Part shown: piece after piece, positions 46,843 to 56,714 of the stretch
Position numbering within the stretch: the stretch's first letter is position 1
How the letters are laid out: each line of letters begins with the position of its first letter
NCBI GenBank assembly: GCA_020438865.1
Contig: JAGQTU010000001.1
Coordinates: forward strand, 69,040-133,039
Source of the DNA: Mycobacterium sp.
GTDB taxonomy: Bacteria; Actinomycetota; Actinomycetes; Mycobacteriales; Mycobacteriaceae
DNA length: 64,000 bases
Reading direction: 5' to 3'
The notes under the pieces: generated by a model
Database searches by the model: none
The model's input: the letters and a program-made list of their open reading frames with translations, nothing else
Told to the model about the DNA's origin: nothing
Translations under genes and position numbers: made by a program

Positions 46843-47606
46843 TGATCCTGCTCAGCGAGGACCACGGCGCGGTCCGGGTCCTGACGATGAACCGTCCCGA
46901 GGTGCGAAACGCGTTGAGCACCGAACTGTTCGAGGCGCTGTACGCCGCCCTGGGGGTGGCCGACGCGGACGACGAGGTCCGGGCGGTGGTGCTCACCGGC
47001 GCCGACCCGGCGTTCTGCGCCGGGGTCGACCTGAAGCAGGCACAGCAGCTCGGCATGGATTACTTCGGCCGGTTCGACAAGATGAATTGCATGAATGCCA
47101 TTGTGGCGCTGCGCAAGCCGGTGATCGGCGCGGTGAACGGCGCCACCTTCACCGGCGGGCTGGAGATCGCGCTGGCGTGCGACTTCCTGATCGCCTCGGA
47201 GCGCGCGGTGTTCGCCGACACCCACGCCCGGGTCGGCATCCTGCCCGGCGGCGGGATGACGGCACGGCTGCCGCGGCTGGTCGGTGCCGGGATGGCCCGG
47301 CGGTTGTCGATGACCGGTGAGGTGGTCGACGCCGCGCGTGCCGAGAAGATCGGCCTGGTGACCGAAATCGTTGCCCACGAACGGCTCCTGGATCGCGCGC
47401 TGGAGTTGGCCGGCCAGATCGCCGAGGTGCCCGGGCCGGTGATGTGGGGCCTGAAGGAGATCTACCGCACCGGGACGGCCGCGGTGACCGATCCGGCGCT
47501 GAAGGCCGAGCGGGTGGTGTCGGCGGGGATGCACGTCAGTACCGATCAGCTGGCCGCGCGTCAGCGTGAGGTCGCCGAGCGGAACAAGCGTCAGATCGGG
47601 GGCTAG
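46842..47606 (+). CDS. enoyl-CoA hydratase/isomerase family protein, coupled to nuoN
   Basis: 254-residue crotonase-fold protein. Oxyanion-hole segments are DPAFCAGVDLKQAQQLG and GAVNGATFTGGLEIALACDF (part). Glu-type catalytic positions are only partly conserved (ARVGILPGGG), so hydratase versus isomerase or hydrolase activity is open. ATG 46842 overlaps the nuoN stop as TGATG, so it is translated from the nuo transcript. A near-perfect hairpin follows its stop. Confidence 0.9.
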   Translation: MILLSEDHGAVRVLTMNRPEVRNALSTELFEALYAALGVADADDEVRAVVLTGADPAFCAGVDLKQAQQLGMDYFGRFDKMNCMNAIVALRKPVIGAVNGATFTGGLEIALACDFLIASERAVFADTHARVGILPGGGMTARLPRLVGAGMARRLSMTGEVVDAARAEKIGLVTEIVAHERLLDRALELAGQIAEVPGPVMWGLKEIYRTGTAAVTDPALKAERVVSAGMHVSTDQLAARQREVAERNKRQIGG

Positions 47607-47611
47607 GTTCG

Positions 47612-47667
47612 CGAGCGTGAACCCTCGGCGAAATTCTGCACGGATTCTCGCCGAGGATTCACGCTCG
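47612..47667. terminator. 20-bp inverted repeat with one mismatch between convergent genes
   Basis: CGAGCGTGAACCCTCGGCGA (47612-47631) pairs with 47648-47667 except for one position, with a 16-nt loop. It lies between the hydratase stop and the SDR stop, so it can end both transcripts, including the nuo operon. Confidence 0.65.
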
Positions 47668-47678
47668 GCGCGGCGAAG

Positions 47679-48566
47679 CTAGCCGATCGCGGTCTCGATG
47701 TTGGCGAACGGGCTGAAGCTGCCGTCGAGCACCTCGAGATGCCCGATGGTTCGCCCGGTGACCTCGTTCGCGTCGACCAGCGCGAGTTCCACTGCTGCGC
47801 GGGCGAATTCATCGTCCGGCGAGGTGCTGTCGAATTCGGTGCGATAGTACGAGAGCCCGGGCGTGGCGATCGGCCGTGACGGGGCGAGCGCGTTGACGGC
47901 GATGTTGCGGCGCTGCAGATCGTAGGCGGCGCACCAGGTCAGATGCTCCAGCGCCGCCTTCGAGCCACCGTAGCCGGGCAGCACGCCACCGGCGAAGTTC
48001 TGGTACGGCCCGTCGCCGGGAACCCGCGACGCCACCGAGGTGATGTTGATGATCGAGCCGAAGCCGGCGCCGAACATGTCCGGGCAGACCAGTTGGATCA
48101 GCTCGTAGGAGGCGAACACGCCGATCTCGAAGTGGCGGCGGTAGGCCGACAACGGGACCGACAGGAACCCTGGCCAGTCGGCGTTGGCCGCCTTCTGGGC
48201 ACCGGCCGGTTTCACGGGCTTGGGCGCGGCATCCGGCTTGGGCGGACGGCCGGGGGCGGTGAACGCGGCGTTGTTGACCAGGACGGTGATCGGCCCGAGC
48301 GCGTCCCTGGCCTCGGTCACCAACCGCGGAACGTCCTCGCGCTCCAGCAGATCGGCCTGGATCGCGACGGCCCGGCCGCCCGCCTCCTCGATGGCCGCAA
48401 CGGTCTCACCGATGGTGCCGGGCAGTCGCTCGTCCCACTGCTGCCGGGTGCGCGCGACCACCGCCACCGCCGCACCCTCGGCCGCCAGGGCCAGAGCGGT
48501 CGCGCGGCCCAGCCCGCGGCTCGCGCCGGTGACGATCGCGGCCCGACCGGCCAGACGTCCACTCAT
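47679..48566 (-). CDS. short-chain dehydrogenase/reductase with Pro-rich insertion
   Basis: 295 residues. Cofactor loop TGASRGLG (about 14-21), NNAAF, Ser in INITSVASRVPG, and the catalytic YxxxK as GYGGSKAALEH. After NNAAFTAPGR there is an extra Pro/Ala/Lys-rich segment of about 25 residues (PKPDAAPKPVKPAGAQKAA) before the normal helix. ATG 48566 gives MSGRLAGRAAIVTGASRG; the longer frame overlaps the TetR gene. It is 16 nt downstream of the TetR gene and likely co-transcribed. Confidence 0.87.
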   Translation of the reverse strand: MSGRLAGRAAIVTGASRGLGRATALALAAEGAAVAVVARTRQQWDERLPGTIGETVAAIEEAGGRAVAIQADLLEREDVPRLVTEARDALGPITVLVNNAAFTAPGRPPKPDAAPKPVKPAGAQKAANADWPGFLSVPLSAYRRHFEIGVFASYELIQLVCPDMFGAGFGSIINITSVASRVPGDGPYQNFAGGVLPGYGGSKAALEHLTWCAAYDLQRRNIAVNALAPSRPIATPGLSYYRTEFDSTSPDDEFARAAVELALVDANEVTGRTIGHLEVLDGSFSPFANIETAIG

Positions 48567-48582
48567 CGATTCGTCCTCTCGC

Positions 48583-49185
48583 TCACAGCGCCACGCCGCG
48601 CACCAGGATGGCCGTGGTCTGGTCGACCCAGCCGTCGTCCAGGTCACCTTCGGGAACTAACAGCATCCGCATCATGGTCGCGCCGCCGATCAGTTCGATC
48701 AGCCGGTCCGGATCCACGTCGGCCGGCACCTCCCGGCAGTGCACCGCCTCGACCAGGCGACTGCGCACCGCGGCGAACAGGTCGGTGAACCGCGCCATCA
48801 CCCGGATGTTGAGTTCCGGGTCGGCGCCCATGTCGGCGATCAGGCCCGGCAGCGCCGCCCGCACCACCGGGCTGGTGAACACGTCGCGGGTTGCGGCCAG
48901 CATGGCGCGGACGTCGGCGGCCACATCGCCGGCCGGGGCGGCCAGCGCGGTGGGCGCGATGGGAAACGCGGCCTCGTGCACGAGTTCGGCCTTGCTCGAC
49001 CAGCGCCGGTACAGCGCCGTCTTGGTGGTACCGGCCCGCTCGGCCACGGCGGCCAAACTCAGGTTGGCGTAACCGATTTCGACCAGCAGCTCGGCGGTCG
49101 CGCGCAGGATCGCGGCATCGATGCGCGGATCGCGGGGACGGCCCGCGACGCCCGCTTTCTCGACTGGCGACGGCTCGGCGCTCAT
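48583..49185 (-). CDS. TetR/AcrR family regulator (Rv3167c-like position)
   Basis: 200 residues. GRPRDPRIDAAILRATAELLVEIGYANLSLAAVAERAGTTKTALYRRW (parts) is a clear TetR helix-turn-helix at residues 16-62. The C-terminal domain is of the TetR_C_11-like layout. It is divergent from an epoxide hydrolase and sits one gene before the Rv3168-like phosphotransferase, the place of Rv3167c in M. tuberculosis. A 25-bp element covering its start codon recurs before the phosphotransferase gene, so it likely represses itself, the hydrolase and that operon. Confidence 0.87.
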   Translation of the reverse strand: MSAEPSPVEKAGVAGRPRDPRIDAAILRATAELLVEIGYANLSLAAVAERAGTTKTALYRRWSSKAELVHEAAFPIAPTALAAPAGDVAADVRAMLAATRDVFTSPVVRAALPGLIADMGADPELNIRVMARFTDLFAAVRSRLVEAVHCREVPADVDPDRLIELIGGATMMRMLLVPEGDLDDGWVDQTTAILVRGVAL

Positions 49186-49208
49186 AACGCTACTGAGCGT
49201 ATCGTAAT
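49184..49208. promoter_or_regulatory. operator copy 1, TetR / epoxide hydrolase divergent start
   Basis: ATAACGCTAC at the left and CGTATCG plus AAT at the right, with the inner palindrome ACGCT-ACTG-AGCGT. It matches 50110-50134 at 21 of 25 positions. It covers the TetR start codon and reaches the -10 of the hydrolase gene. Confidence 0.65.
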
Positions 49209-49217
49209 CTGCGGCGG
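49205..49217 (+). promoter_or_regulatory. leaderless promoter (-10) for the epoxide hydrolase
   Basis: TAATCT (49205-49210), seven bases, then GTG 49218. This supports GTG 49218 over the internal ATG at 49251. The hexamer overlaps the right end of the operator. Confidence 0.5.
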
Positions 49218-50063
49218 GTGAGCAGGGACAAGCACGAGAGGACCGTGACGATGCGCGTCGACACCAATGGGATCACCCTGGACGTCACGATCGAGGGCGA
49301 CGGCCCCGACGTGCTGCTGCTGCACGGGTGGCCGGACGACCGCACCGTCTGGCGGGAGCAGATCCCCGCACTGGTGGCCGCGGGCTACCGGGTGATCGCC
49401 CCCGATCTACGCGGCTGCGGCGCATCGGACCGGCCCACCGACGTGGCGGCCTACCAGACCCCGGTGCTCCTGGCCGACGTCGTCGGCCTGCTGGACGCGT
49501 TGCGGGTGCAGCGCACCCATCTCATCGGCCACGACTGGGGCGCGGGCCTGGCGTGGGCATTGGGCGCGCTGCTGCCCGACCGCATCGACCACCTGGCCTG
49601 CCTCAGCGTCGGCCATCCGACGGCGTTTCACCGGGTGGACTACGACCAGCTGGCGATGAGTTGGTACATGCTGCTGTTCCAATTCGAGGGCGTGGCCGAG
49701 GAGTGGTTGTCGGCGAACGACTTTGCGAACTTCCGCGCCTGGACGCGCCATCCGGACACGGACAACGCCGTCGAGCGGCTCAGTCGCCCCGGCCACCTGA
49801 CGGGCGGCCTGAACTGGTACCGCGCCAACCTGGGCCCCACCCGGCTGGTCACCGCGCCGCCGGAACTGCCTCCGATCGTCGCGCCGACCCTGGGCGTATG
49901 GAGCAGCAACGACTTCGCGGTGCTGGAACCGCAGATGAAGGAGTCAGGCCAGTTCGTCAGCGGTCCATGGCGGTACGAGCGGATCGAGGGTGCCGGCCAC
50001 TGGCTGACCCTGGAATCGCCCGAGTGGTGCAACGAGTTGCTGGTCGACTTCCTGGGCTCCTGA
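49218..50063 (+). CDS. alpha/beta hydrolase, epoxide-hydrolase type
   Basis: 281 residues. Oxyanion motif HGWPD (36-40). The nucleophile is an Asp (D106 in GHDWGAG), as in epoxide hydrolases and haloalkane dehalogenases. The catalytic His is in GAGHWLTLESP. The cap domain has YDQLAMSWYMLLFQFEGVAE with a Tyr-rich face suited to epoxide activation. GTG 49218 is chosen from the leaderless promoter. It lies between the TetR gene and the Rv3168-like gene; I do not recall this gene in the M. tuberculosis locus, so it may be an insertion. Confidence 0.88.
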   Translation: MSRDKHERTVTMRVDTNGITLDVTIEGDGPDVLLLHGWPDDRTVWREQIPALVAAGYRVIAPDLRGCGASDRPTDVAAYQTPVLLADVVGLLDALRVQRTHLIGHDWGAGLAWALGALLPDRIDHLACLSVGHPTAFHRVDYDQLAMSWYMLLFQFEGVAEEWLSANDFANFRAWTRHPDTDNAVERLSRPGHLTGGLNWYRANLGPTRLVTAPPELPPIVAPTLGVWSSNDFAVLEPQMKESGQFVSGPWRYERIEGAGHWLTLESPEWCNELLVDFLGS

Positions 50064-50109
50064 CGCGGGGATCCCGCCGCCCTTGTCATCGGTAGACGCG
50101 TCTGCTTTT

Positions 50110-50134
50110 ATAACGCTACCCACCGTATCGAAAT
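50110..50134. promoter_or_regulatory. operator copy 2, upstream of the phosphotransferase gene
   Basis: Begins ATAACGCTAC and ends CGTATCG-AAAT; identical to the element at 49184-49208 at 21 of 25 positions. It lies 18-42 nt upstream of GTG 50152. Confidence 0.65.
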
Positions 50135-50136
50135 AG

Positions 50137-51291
<1,155 letters not shown>

Positions 51292-51294
51292 CCG

Positions 51295-52407
51295 ATGCTC
51301 GGACCGATGGACGAATACCCCGTCCACCAAGTTCCCCAGCCGATCGCGTGGCCCGGGGCCTCGGACCGCAACTTCTACGACCGGTCCTACTACAACGCCC
51401 ACGACCGCACCGGGGACATCTTCGTCATCACCGGTATCGGCTACTACCCGAACCTGGGCGTGAAGGACGCCTTCTTCCTGGTGCGCCGCGGCGATGTCCA
51501 GACGGCGGTGCACCTCTCGGACGCGATCGACCAGGACCGGCTGAACCAGCACGTCGGCGCCTACCGCGTCGAGGTCATCGAACCGCTGCACAAACTGCGG
51601 ATCGTGCTGGACGAAACCGAGGGCATCGCAGCCGATCTGACGTGGGAGGGGCTGTTCCCGGTCGTCCAGGAGCAGCCGCACATCATGCGGCAGGGCAACC
51701 GGGTGACCCTGGACGCGCAGCGCTTCGCGCAGGTCGGGTCGTGGGCCGGTCGCATCGTGATCGACGGCGAGGAGATCGCGGTGGATCCGTCGGTGTGGAT
51801 CGGCAGCCGCGACCGGTCCTGGGGCATCCGGCCGATCGGCGAGGCCGAACCGGCGGGACGGCCCGCCGACCCGCCGTTCGAGGGCATGTGGTGGCTCTAC
51901 ATTCCGATGGCGTTCGACGACTTCGGGATCGTGGTCATCATTCAGGAGGCGCCGGACGGCTTCCGCTCACTGAACGACTGCACGCGGATCTGGCGCGACG
52001 GCCGGGTCGAGCAACTGGGCTGGCCGCGGGTGAAGATCCACTACCGCTCCGGCACCCGGATTCCGACCGGGGCCACCATCGAGGCCACCGACGCCGCCGG
52101 CGCGCCGCTGCGCTTCGATGTGGAGTCGAAACTGCCGGTGCCGATCCACGTCGGCGGCGGCTACGGCGGCGACTCGGACTGGATCCACGGCGTGTGGAAG
52201 GGCGAAAAGTTCACCGAGCGGCTCACCTACGACATGACCGACCCGGCGATCATCGGGCGGTCCGGTTTCGGCGTGATCGACCACGTCGGCCGGGCGGTGT
52301 GCCACGACGGCGACAAGACCTCCGAGGGCTGGGGCCTGTTCGAGCACGGCGCGCTGGGCCGGCATGACCCGTCCGGCTTCGCCGACTGGCTGACGGTGGC
52401 TCCTTAG
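51295..52407 (+). CDS. conserved protein of DUF7064/Rv3169 type
   Basis: 370 residues, cytoplasmic, beta-rich. Repeated Trp/Tyr/Asp text (YDRSYYNAHDRTGDIFVITGIGYYPN, partly quoted; DPSVWIGSRDRSWGIRPIG; MWWLYIPMAFDDFG; RSGFGVIDHVGRAV) looks like a two-domain lipocalin or CrtC/AttH-like fold. SRDRSWG resembles the central motif of that group. No catalytic assignment is possible. It stands 3 nt after the Rv3168-like gene, as Rv3169 does, so the two probably act on the same ligand. Confidence 0.78.
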   Translation: MLGPMDEYPVHQVPQPIAWPGASDRNFYDRSYYNAHDRTGDIFVITGIGYYPNLGVKDAFFLVRRGDVQTAVHLSDAIDQDRLNQHVGAYRVEVIEPLHKLRIVLDETEGIAADLTWEGLFPVVQEQPHIMRQGNRVTLDAQRFAQVGSWAGRIVIDGEEIAVDPSVWIGSRDRSWGIRPIGEAEPAGRPADPPFEGMWWLYIPMAFDDFGIVVIIQEAPDGFRSLNDCTRIWRDGRVEQLGWPRVKIHYRSGTRIPTGATIEATDAAGAPLRFDVESKLPVPIHVGGGYGGDSDWIHGVWKGEKFTERLTYDMTDPAIIGRSGFGVIDHVGRAVCHDGDKTSEGWGLFEHGALGRHDPSGFADWLTVAP

Positions 52408-52473
52408 GTCGGCTGGCGTTCATTCAGACCTCACGCACACCGCTACTCGCACTTCGGCTACCTGAGTTCTGAC

Positions 52474-53457
52474 TCAACGCCGACGAAGCTCGTCGACGAT
52501 CTCGCCCAGAACCTCGGTGGCGATCGGCCCGGGCTGATACAGGCACACCGTGTCGGAGATGCCGTCCACCCGCTGGCGGATGTGCTCGGCGATCTGCTTC
52601 GGGGTGCCGCACGCGGCAATGGTGTGCAGCACCTCGTCGGTGATCAGCCCGGCCATCTCCTGCCAGCAGCCCTGCTTGGACATCGCGTTCAGCTCAGGCT
52701 GCAGATCGCCCCAGCCGTGGATGTCGAGCACCGGGCGGTAGGCCGGGGTGGAGCCGTAGAACGCCAGCAGCCGGCGGGCGGCGTCGTGATCCTCACCGGC
52801 GGACAGGATGATCTCGGGCACGATCGCGAACCCGGACTCGGCCCGCCCGGACGCCGCCAGCCCGTCGCGCACGGCGGGCATGGTGGCCTCACGCAAGAAC
52901 TTCGCCGACCCGAACGGCATCACCAGCAGCCCGTCGGCGACCTCGGCGGTGGCCCGGGTCAGCCGCGGGCCCAGCGCGCCGACGTAGATCGGCGGCGGGC
53001 CAAAGGGATTGGGTCCCGGGTTGAAGGTCGGCGTCATCAGGGTGTGCCGGTAGAACTCGCCGCGGAAGTCCAGGCGCGCGCCGGTCTCCCAGGTGGCGAA
53101 GATCGCCCGCAGCGCGGACACCAGTTCGGCCATCCGGGCGACGGGCTTGTCGAACGAAGCGCCGTAACGCTTTTCGATCTGCGTGCGGATCTGGGTGCCC
53201 AACCCGAGGGTGAACCGGCCCCGTGCCAGCACCTGGTGATCGTAGGCCTGATGGGCGAGCTGCATCGGGTTGCGCGGGAACGCGATCGCCACGTTGGTCA
53301 GCAGGTCGAGACCGCCGACGGTGGATGCCAGTGTCAATGGCGCGAATACGTCATGCGGTCCTTCGAAGGTGAACACCCCGGCGGCTCCGGCATCGCGAAG
53401 CGCGCGGGCGCGATCGATGGCATCGGTGGGCCCGAACAGGGCGGTCATGACTTTCAC
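52474..53457 (-). CDS. LLM-class flavin/F420-dependent oxidoreductase
   Basis: 327-residue luciferase-like TIM barrel. Starts VMTALFGPTDAIDRARALRDAGAAGVFTFEGPHDVF (part). FTLGLGTQIRTQIEKRYG, PPIYVGALGPRLTRATAEVADGL (part) and CGTPKQIAEHIRQR are family text (TIGR03617-like). In mycobacteria such proteins commonly use coenzyme F420. GTG 53457 is 9 nt after a TAGGGT hexamer; ATG 53448 is an alternative. It is oriented against its neighbours and so is a separate unit inserted in the Rv3169-aofH interval. Confidence 0.88.
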   Translation of the reverse strand: MKVMTALFGPTDAIDRARALRDAGAAGVFTFEGPHDVFAPLTLASTVGGLDLLTNVAIAFPRNPMQLAHQAYDHQVLARGRFTLGLGTQIRTQIEKRYGASFDKPVARMAELVSALRAIFATWETGARLDFRGEFYRHTLMTPTFNPGPNPFGPPPIYVGALGPRLTRATAEVADGLLVMPFGSAKFLREATMPAVRDGLAASGRAESGFAIVPEIILSAGEDHDAARRLLAFYGSTPAYRPVLDIHGWGDLQPELNAMSKQGCWQEMAGLITDEVLHTIAACGTPKQIAEHIRQRVDGISDTVCLYQPGPIATEVLGEIVDELRRR

Positions 53458-53472
53458 GGCCCACTCACCCTA
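53458..53472 (-). promoter_or_regulatory. -10 promoter element for the LLM oxidoreductase
   Basis: TAGGGT (53472-53467, minus strand) with nine bases to GTG 53457, giving an almost leaderless transcript. Confidence 0.4.
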
Positions 53473-53503
53473 GCGAAAAGCGGTGATGGGTGACACTGAA
53501 CGC

Positions 53504-54277
53504 ATGAGCCTCGTCACCTATGAGCTGCAGGACCACGTCGCCACGATCACCCTGAACCGCCCGGAGGCACGCAACGCGATCAACGGCGCGCTGCGCCGGG
53601 AACTGAACGCGGCCTGGGATCGGTTCCGCGACGAGGAGGACGCCTGGGTGGGCATCCTGACCGCCACCGGCGAGGTGTTCTGCGCCGGCGCCGATCTCAA
53701 GGACGGCGAGGGCTCCGTCGGAACCTTCGGCGGCACCTTCTGGGAGAAGCCGACGATCAACAGCTTCGAGAGCGGCATGGAATTGTTCAAGCCCACCATC
53801 GCCGCGGTGCACGGGCCGTGCATCGGCTACGGGCTGACCGGAATCCTGTTCTGCGACTTCGTCATTGCCAGCAACACGGCGGTGTTCTCCTACCCGGAGG
53901 TCTCGATCGGGGCGCCCACCATCGTCGGCGCCATCCGACTGCCACCGCGCGTCGGCTGGGCCAACGCCATGGAGCTGCTGCTGACCGGCAAGCCGATCGA
54001 CGTCGAACGGGCCAAGGAGATCGGCCTGGTCTGGAGGGTGGTCGAAGCCGAGGAGCTGCAGGCGGAGGCGATGGCCTGGGCCCGCACGCTGACCCGGGCC
54101 GCGCCGCTGGCGCAGCGGGCCACCAAGGAGGTGGCGTGGCGGACCGCCGACATGGGCTGGATCGAGTCGGTGCGCTTCGGTGAGGTGATGCGGAAGGTCG
54201 CCGCGGCCACCGGGGACGCCGCCGAGGGCGTCCGCGCCTGGGCGGAGAAGCGCAAGCCGGAGTGGAAGGGCCGCTGA
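53504..54277 (+). CDS. enoyl-CoA hydratase/isomerase family protein
   Basis: 257-residue crotonase-fold protein. [35 protein letters not shown] (oxyanion segment 1), [20 protein letters not shown] (segment 2), and [19 protein letters not shown] in place of the usual Glu-containing loop. The loss of typical catalytic Glu residues makes the exact reaction uncertain. ATG 53504 ([13 protein letters not shown]) is used rather than 53483. The amine oxidase gene follows within 21 nt. Confidence 0.9.
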   Translation: MSLVTYELQDHVATITLNRPEARNAINGALRRELNAAWDRFRDEEDAWVGILTATGEVFCAGADLKDGEGSVGTFGGTFWEKPTINSFESGMELFKPTIAAVHGPCIGYGLTGILFCDFVIASNTAVFSYPEVSIGAPTIVGAIRLPPRVGWANAMELLLTGKPIDVERAKEIGLVWRVVEAEELQAEAMAWARTLTRAAPLAQRATKEVAWRTADMGWIESVRFGEVMRKVAAATGDAAEGVRAWAEKRKPEWKGR

Positions 54278-54297
54278 GCCTGCCGATAGGCCACACT

Positions 54298-55647
54298 GTG
54301 GTGGTGGGCTACGACGTGGTGGTGATCGGAGCGGGCTTGGCGGGCCTGACCGCGGCGCGTGAACTGTCCAGGCAGGGCCTGGACCCGGTGGTGCTCGAGG
54401 GCCGCGACCGGGTGGGCGGGCGCACCAAGCCGGCCACCCTGGCCGGCGTCCCGATCGACCTGGGCGCCTCCTTCGTCGGCCCCACTCAGGATGCGGTGCT
54501 CAAGCTGGCGGCGGACCTCGGCTGCGACACCACCCCCACCTACAACGCCGGGGTCAACCTGATCCGCTGGCGCGGCACGGTGCGCCGCTACCAGGGGACG
54601 ATCCCGAAACTCGGGCTGCTCGGCCTGGTCGACATCGGCCGCGTGCAGTGGCAGTTCGAGCGCATCGCAAAGGGGGTCAGCATCACCGAACCGTGGACGT
54701 CGCCGCAGGCGGCGAAGCTGGACGCCGTCAGCCTGGGCGGCTGGCTGAGATCCATCAAGGCCTCGGCCGGCTCGCGGGACCTGATGGCGATCATGTCGCG
54801 GGTGACCTGGGGGGCCGAGCCCGACGAGGTCTCGATGCTGCACGCGGTGCGCTACGTGAAGACCAGCGGGGGGCTGGACCGGATGCTCGACGTCGCCGGT
54901 GGCGCGCAGCAGGACCACTTCCCGGGCGGCTCCCACCAGATGGCGGCCCGGATCGCCGCCGAACTCGGTGACCGGATCCGGCTGAATGCGGCGGTCACCC
55001 GCATCGAGTGGTCGCCGGACGCGGTGGCGGTGACGTCGTCGAACGGCGTTGTGGAGGCCCGGCGGGCGATCCTCGCCGTCGCACCGGCCCAGCGCCTCGA
55101 CATCGACATCGCCCCCGCGTTGCCGATCGAATACCAACAGCTGGCCCAGCGCTGGCCGCTGGGCGCGCTGACGAAGTCCTATGCCGCCTACCCGACTCCG
55201 TTCTGGCGGGCCAAGGGCCTCTCCGGGCAGGCGTTGTCGGACGAGGGCCCCGTGTTCATCACGTTCGACGTCAGCCCCGGCGCGGGCGGTCCCGGCATCC
55301 TGCTGGGCTTCACCGATGCGCGCCGATTCGACCGGCTGGAACCCGCCGAGCGTCGCGAGCAGGCCCTGGGCGGTTTCGCCGCGCTGTTCGGCGAGGAAGC
55401 CCTGCGGCCCATCGACTTCACCGACCAACGTTGGGGCGCAGAGAGTTTCGCACCCGGCGGCCCCACCGCGGCGGTGCCGCCCGGGTCGTGGACGCAGTTC
55501 GGCCCGCTGTTGCGCAAACCGGTCGGCCCGCTGCACTGGGCGGGCACCGAGACGGCCGACGAATGGACCGGCTTCATGGATGGGGCGGTGCGCTCCGGGC
55601 AGCGGGCGGCCGCCGAGGTGGCCGGCTCGCTCCAGCCGTCGGTCTAG
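54298..55647 (+). CDS. aofH: flavin-containing amine oxidase (AofH-like)
   Basis: About 449 residues. FAD loop [21 protein letters not shown] (part), then [10 protein letters not shown]-terminal flavin motif [29 protein letters not shown] (part). MAO-family enzymes oxidise amines to imines with H2O2. The sequence closely resembles Rv3170 as I remember it (TIPKLSLTGLIDIGRLRW-type stretch here [18 protein letters not shown]). Three consecutive GTG codons (54298, 54301, 54304) could start translation. The end overlaps the convergent hydrolase by 4 bp. Confidence 0.9.
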   Translation: MVVGYDVVVIGAGLAGLTAARELSRQGLDPVVLEGRDRVGGRTKPATLAGVPIDLGASFVGPTQDAVLKLAADLGCDTTPTYNAGVNLIRWRGTVRRYQGTIPKLGLLGLVDIGRVQWQFERIAKGVSITEPWTSPQAAKLDAVSLGGWLRSIKASAGSRDLMAIMSRVTWGAEPDEVSMLHAVRYVKTSGGLDRMLDVAGGAQQDHFPGGSHQMAARIAAELGDRIRLNAAVTRIEWSPDAVAVTSSNGVVEARRAILAVAPAQRLDIDIAPALPIEYQQLAQRWPLGALTKSYAAYPTPFWRAKGLSGQALSDEGPVFITFDVSPGAGGPGILLGFTDARRFDRLEPAERREQALGGFAALFGEEALRPIDFTDQRWGAESFAPGGPTAAVPPGSWTQFGPLLRKPVGPLHWAGTETADEWTGFMDGAVRSGQRAAAEVAGSLQPSV

Positions 55648-56597
55648 GAGCTGATGCGCCGCTCCGAGAGCACCGCCGACACCAGGGCGCGCAGGTGGTG
55701 GTTGACGGCCTCGGGGTGTTCCAGCGGCGCGCAGTGCCCGCCCGGCATCTCCACCAGCTCGACCAGGTTGGGCGCCGCGTCGGCGATCTTGCGGGCCTGG
55801 CACATCGGTAGCAGCCGGTCCTTGGTACTGCCGATCACCAGGGTGGGCACGGTCAGGCCGGACAGGTCGATGTGGCGCGGCCCCATCTCGTTGACGAGCA
55901 CGTTGGCCCACGCGCCGCGGCCGGCGGGCGGGGTGGCGGCGAACAGGTCGTGCACGAAATCGGCGATCGCGGGATCGGCCTCGGCGCCGACGGCCATCAT
56001 CGCGACGAAACGACGGCTGCCGGGCTGCGCACCGCGGAAAAGCGGTGCCCCACCGAAGGTTTCGATCATCCGCTTGGCGGCCAGCGCGCGGCCACCGGCC
56101 AGCATGCCGGGCACCCGCAGCAGCTTGATCTTCTGCAGCAGGTCGCCGGTGGTGGTGTTGATCAGCGCGACCGCGGCGGCGCGTTCCTCGACCCGGTGCC
56201 GGAACCGGTCCGCCCAGGACGAGATCGCGATACCGCCCATCGAGTGCCCGCCGATGACGGCGCGCTCCCCCGGGCGCAGCGTGGCGGCCAGCACGGCGTC
56301 GAGATCACCGGCCAGGTGCTGCAGGCTGTAGGCGCGCCGCGCCGGGACGCCGCTGCGGCCGTGGCCGCGATGGTCGTAGGCGATGACGCGGAAGTCCCGG
56401 GACAGGTCGTTGATCTGCTCGTGCCAGACCCGCAGCGAGCAGGTGATCCCGTGCGCCAGGACGATCGGGTAGCCATCCTCCGGGCCGAAGACCTCGGTGT
56501 GCAGTCGGGTGCCGTCCTCGGCTCGAACCCGGACGGTGGTGCTCGGCGGCAACGACGGGCCGGGAAAGGCCAGCTCAGCCTGGCGAGATGACGGCAT
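55644..56597 (-). CDS. alpha/beta hydrolase (Hpx-like)
   Basis: 317 residues. Oxyanion AHGIT, nucleophile elbow GGHSMGGIA (Ser), acid in [11 protein letters not shown], and His in [13 protein letters not shown]. It fits the place of Rv3171c, annotated hpx (non-haem haloperoxidase), but the sequence only supports a serine hydrolase. GAGGAG 6 nt before ATG 56597 fixes the start. Two-part overlap with aofH suggests conserved convergent arrangement. Confidence 0.88.
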   Translation of the reverse strand: MPSSRQAELAFPGPSLPPSTTVRVRAEDGTRLHTEVFGPEDGYPIVLAHGITCSLRVWHEQINDLSRDFRVIAYDHRGHGRSGVPARRAYSLQHLAGDLDAVLAATLRPGERAVIGGHSMGGIAISSWADRFRHRVEERAAAVALINTTTGDLLQKIKLLRVPGMLAGGRALAAKRMIETFGGAPLFRGAQPGSRRFVAMMAVGAEADPAIADFVHDLFAATPPAGRGAWANVLVNEMGPRHIDLSGLTVPTLVIGSTKDRLLPMCQARKIADAAPNLVELVEMPGGHCAPLEHPEAVNHHLRALVSAVLSERRISS

Positions 56598-56680
56598 CGG
56601 GGCTCCTCATCAGTGCGGCGACTCTGCCGCGCCGGGAAAGCTTAGCCCGTTTAGCCGGTTTCACACGGTTATCCGGGCGG

Positions 56681-56694
56681 GTTGTTATGACAAC
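56681..56694. promoter_or_regulatory. palindrome upstream of the Hpx-like gene
   Basis: GTTGT-TATG-ACAAC has perfect 5-bp arms. It lies 84 nt upstream of the hydrolase start and 21 nt after the stop of the ferredoxin-reductase gene. It could be an operator or a weak terminator for the latter. Confidence 0.35.
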
Positions 56695-56714
56695 TAGGCC
56701 CGGGCGTGACGGGT

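Noticed and set aside
52463..52476. TGAGT-TCTG-ACTCA as a terminator between the DUF7064-like and LLM genes.
   Set aside because: Only a 5-bp stem that overlaps the LLM stop codon; too weak beside the other hairpins of the window.
54262..54300. Starting the amine oxidase at GTG 54262 (MEGPLSL...).
   Set aside because: That start lies inside the preceding hydratase gene. The residues before [13 protein letters not shown] do not fit an FAD-binding N-terminus; GTG 54298-54304 is more natural.
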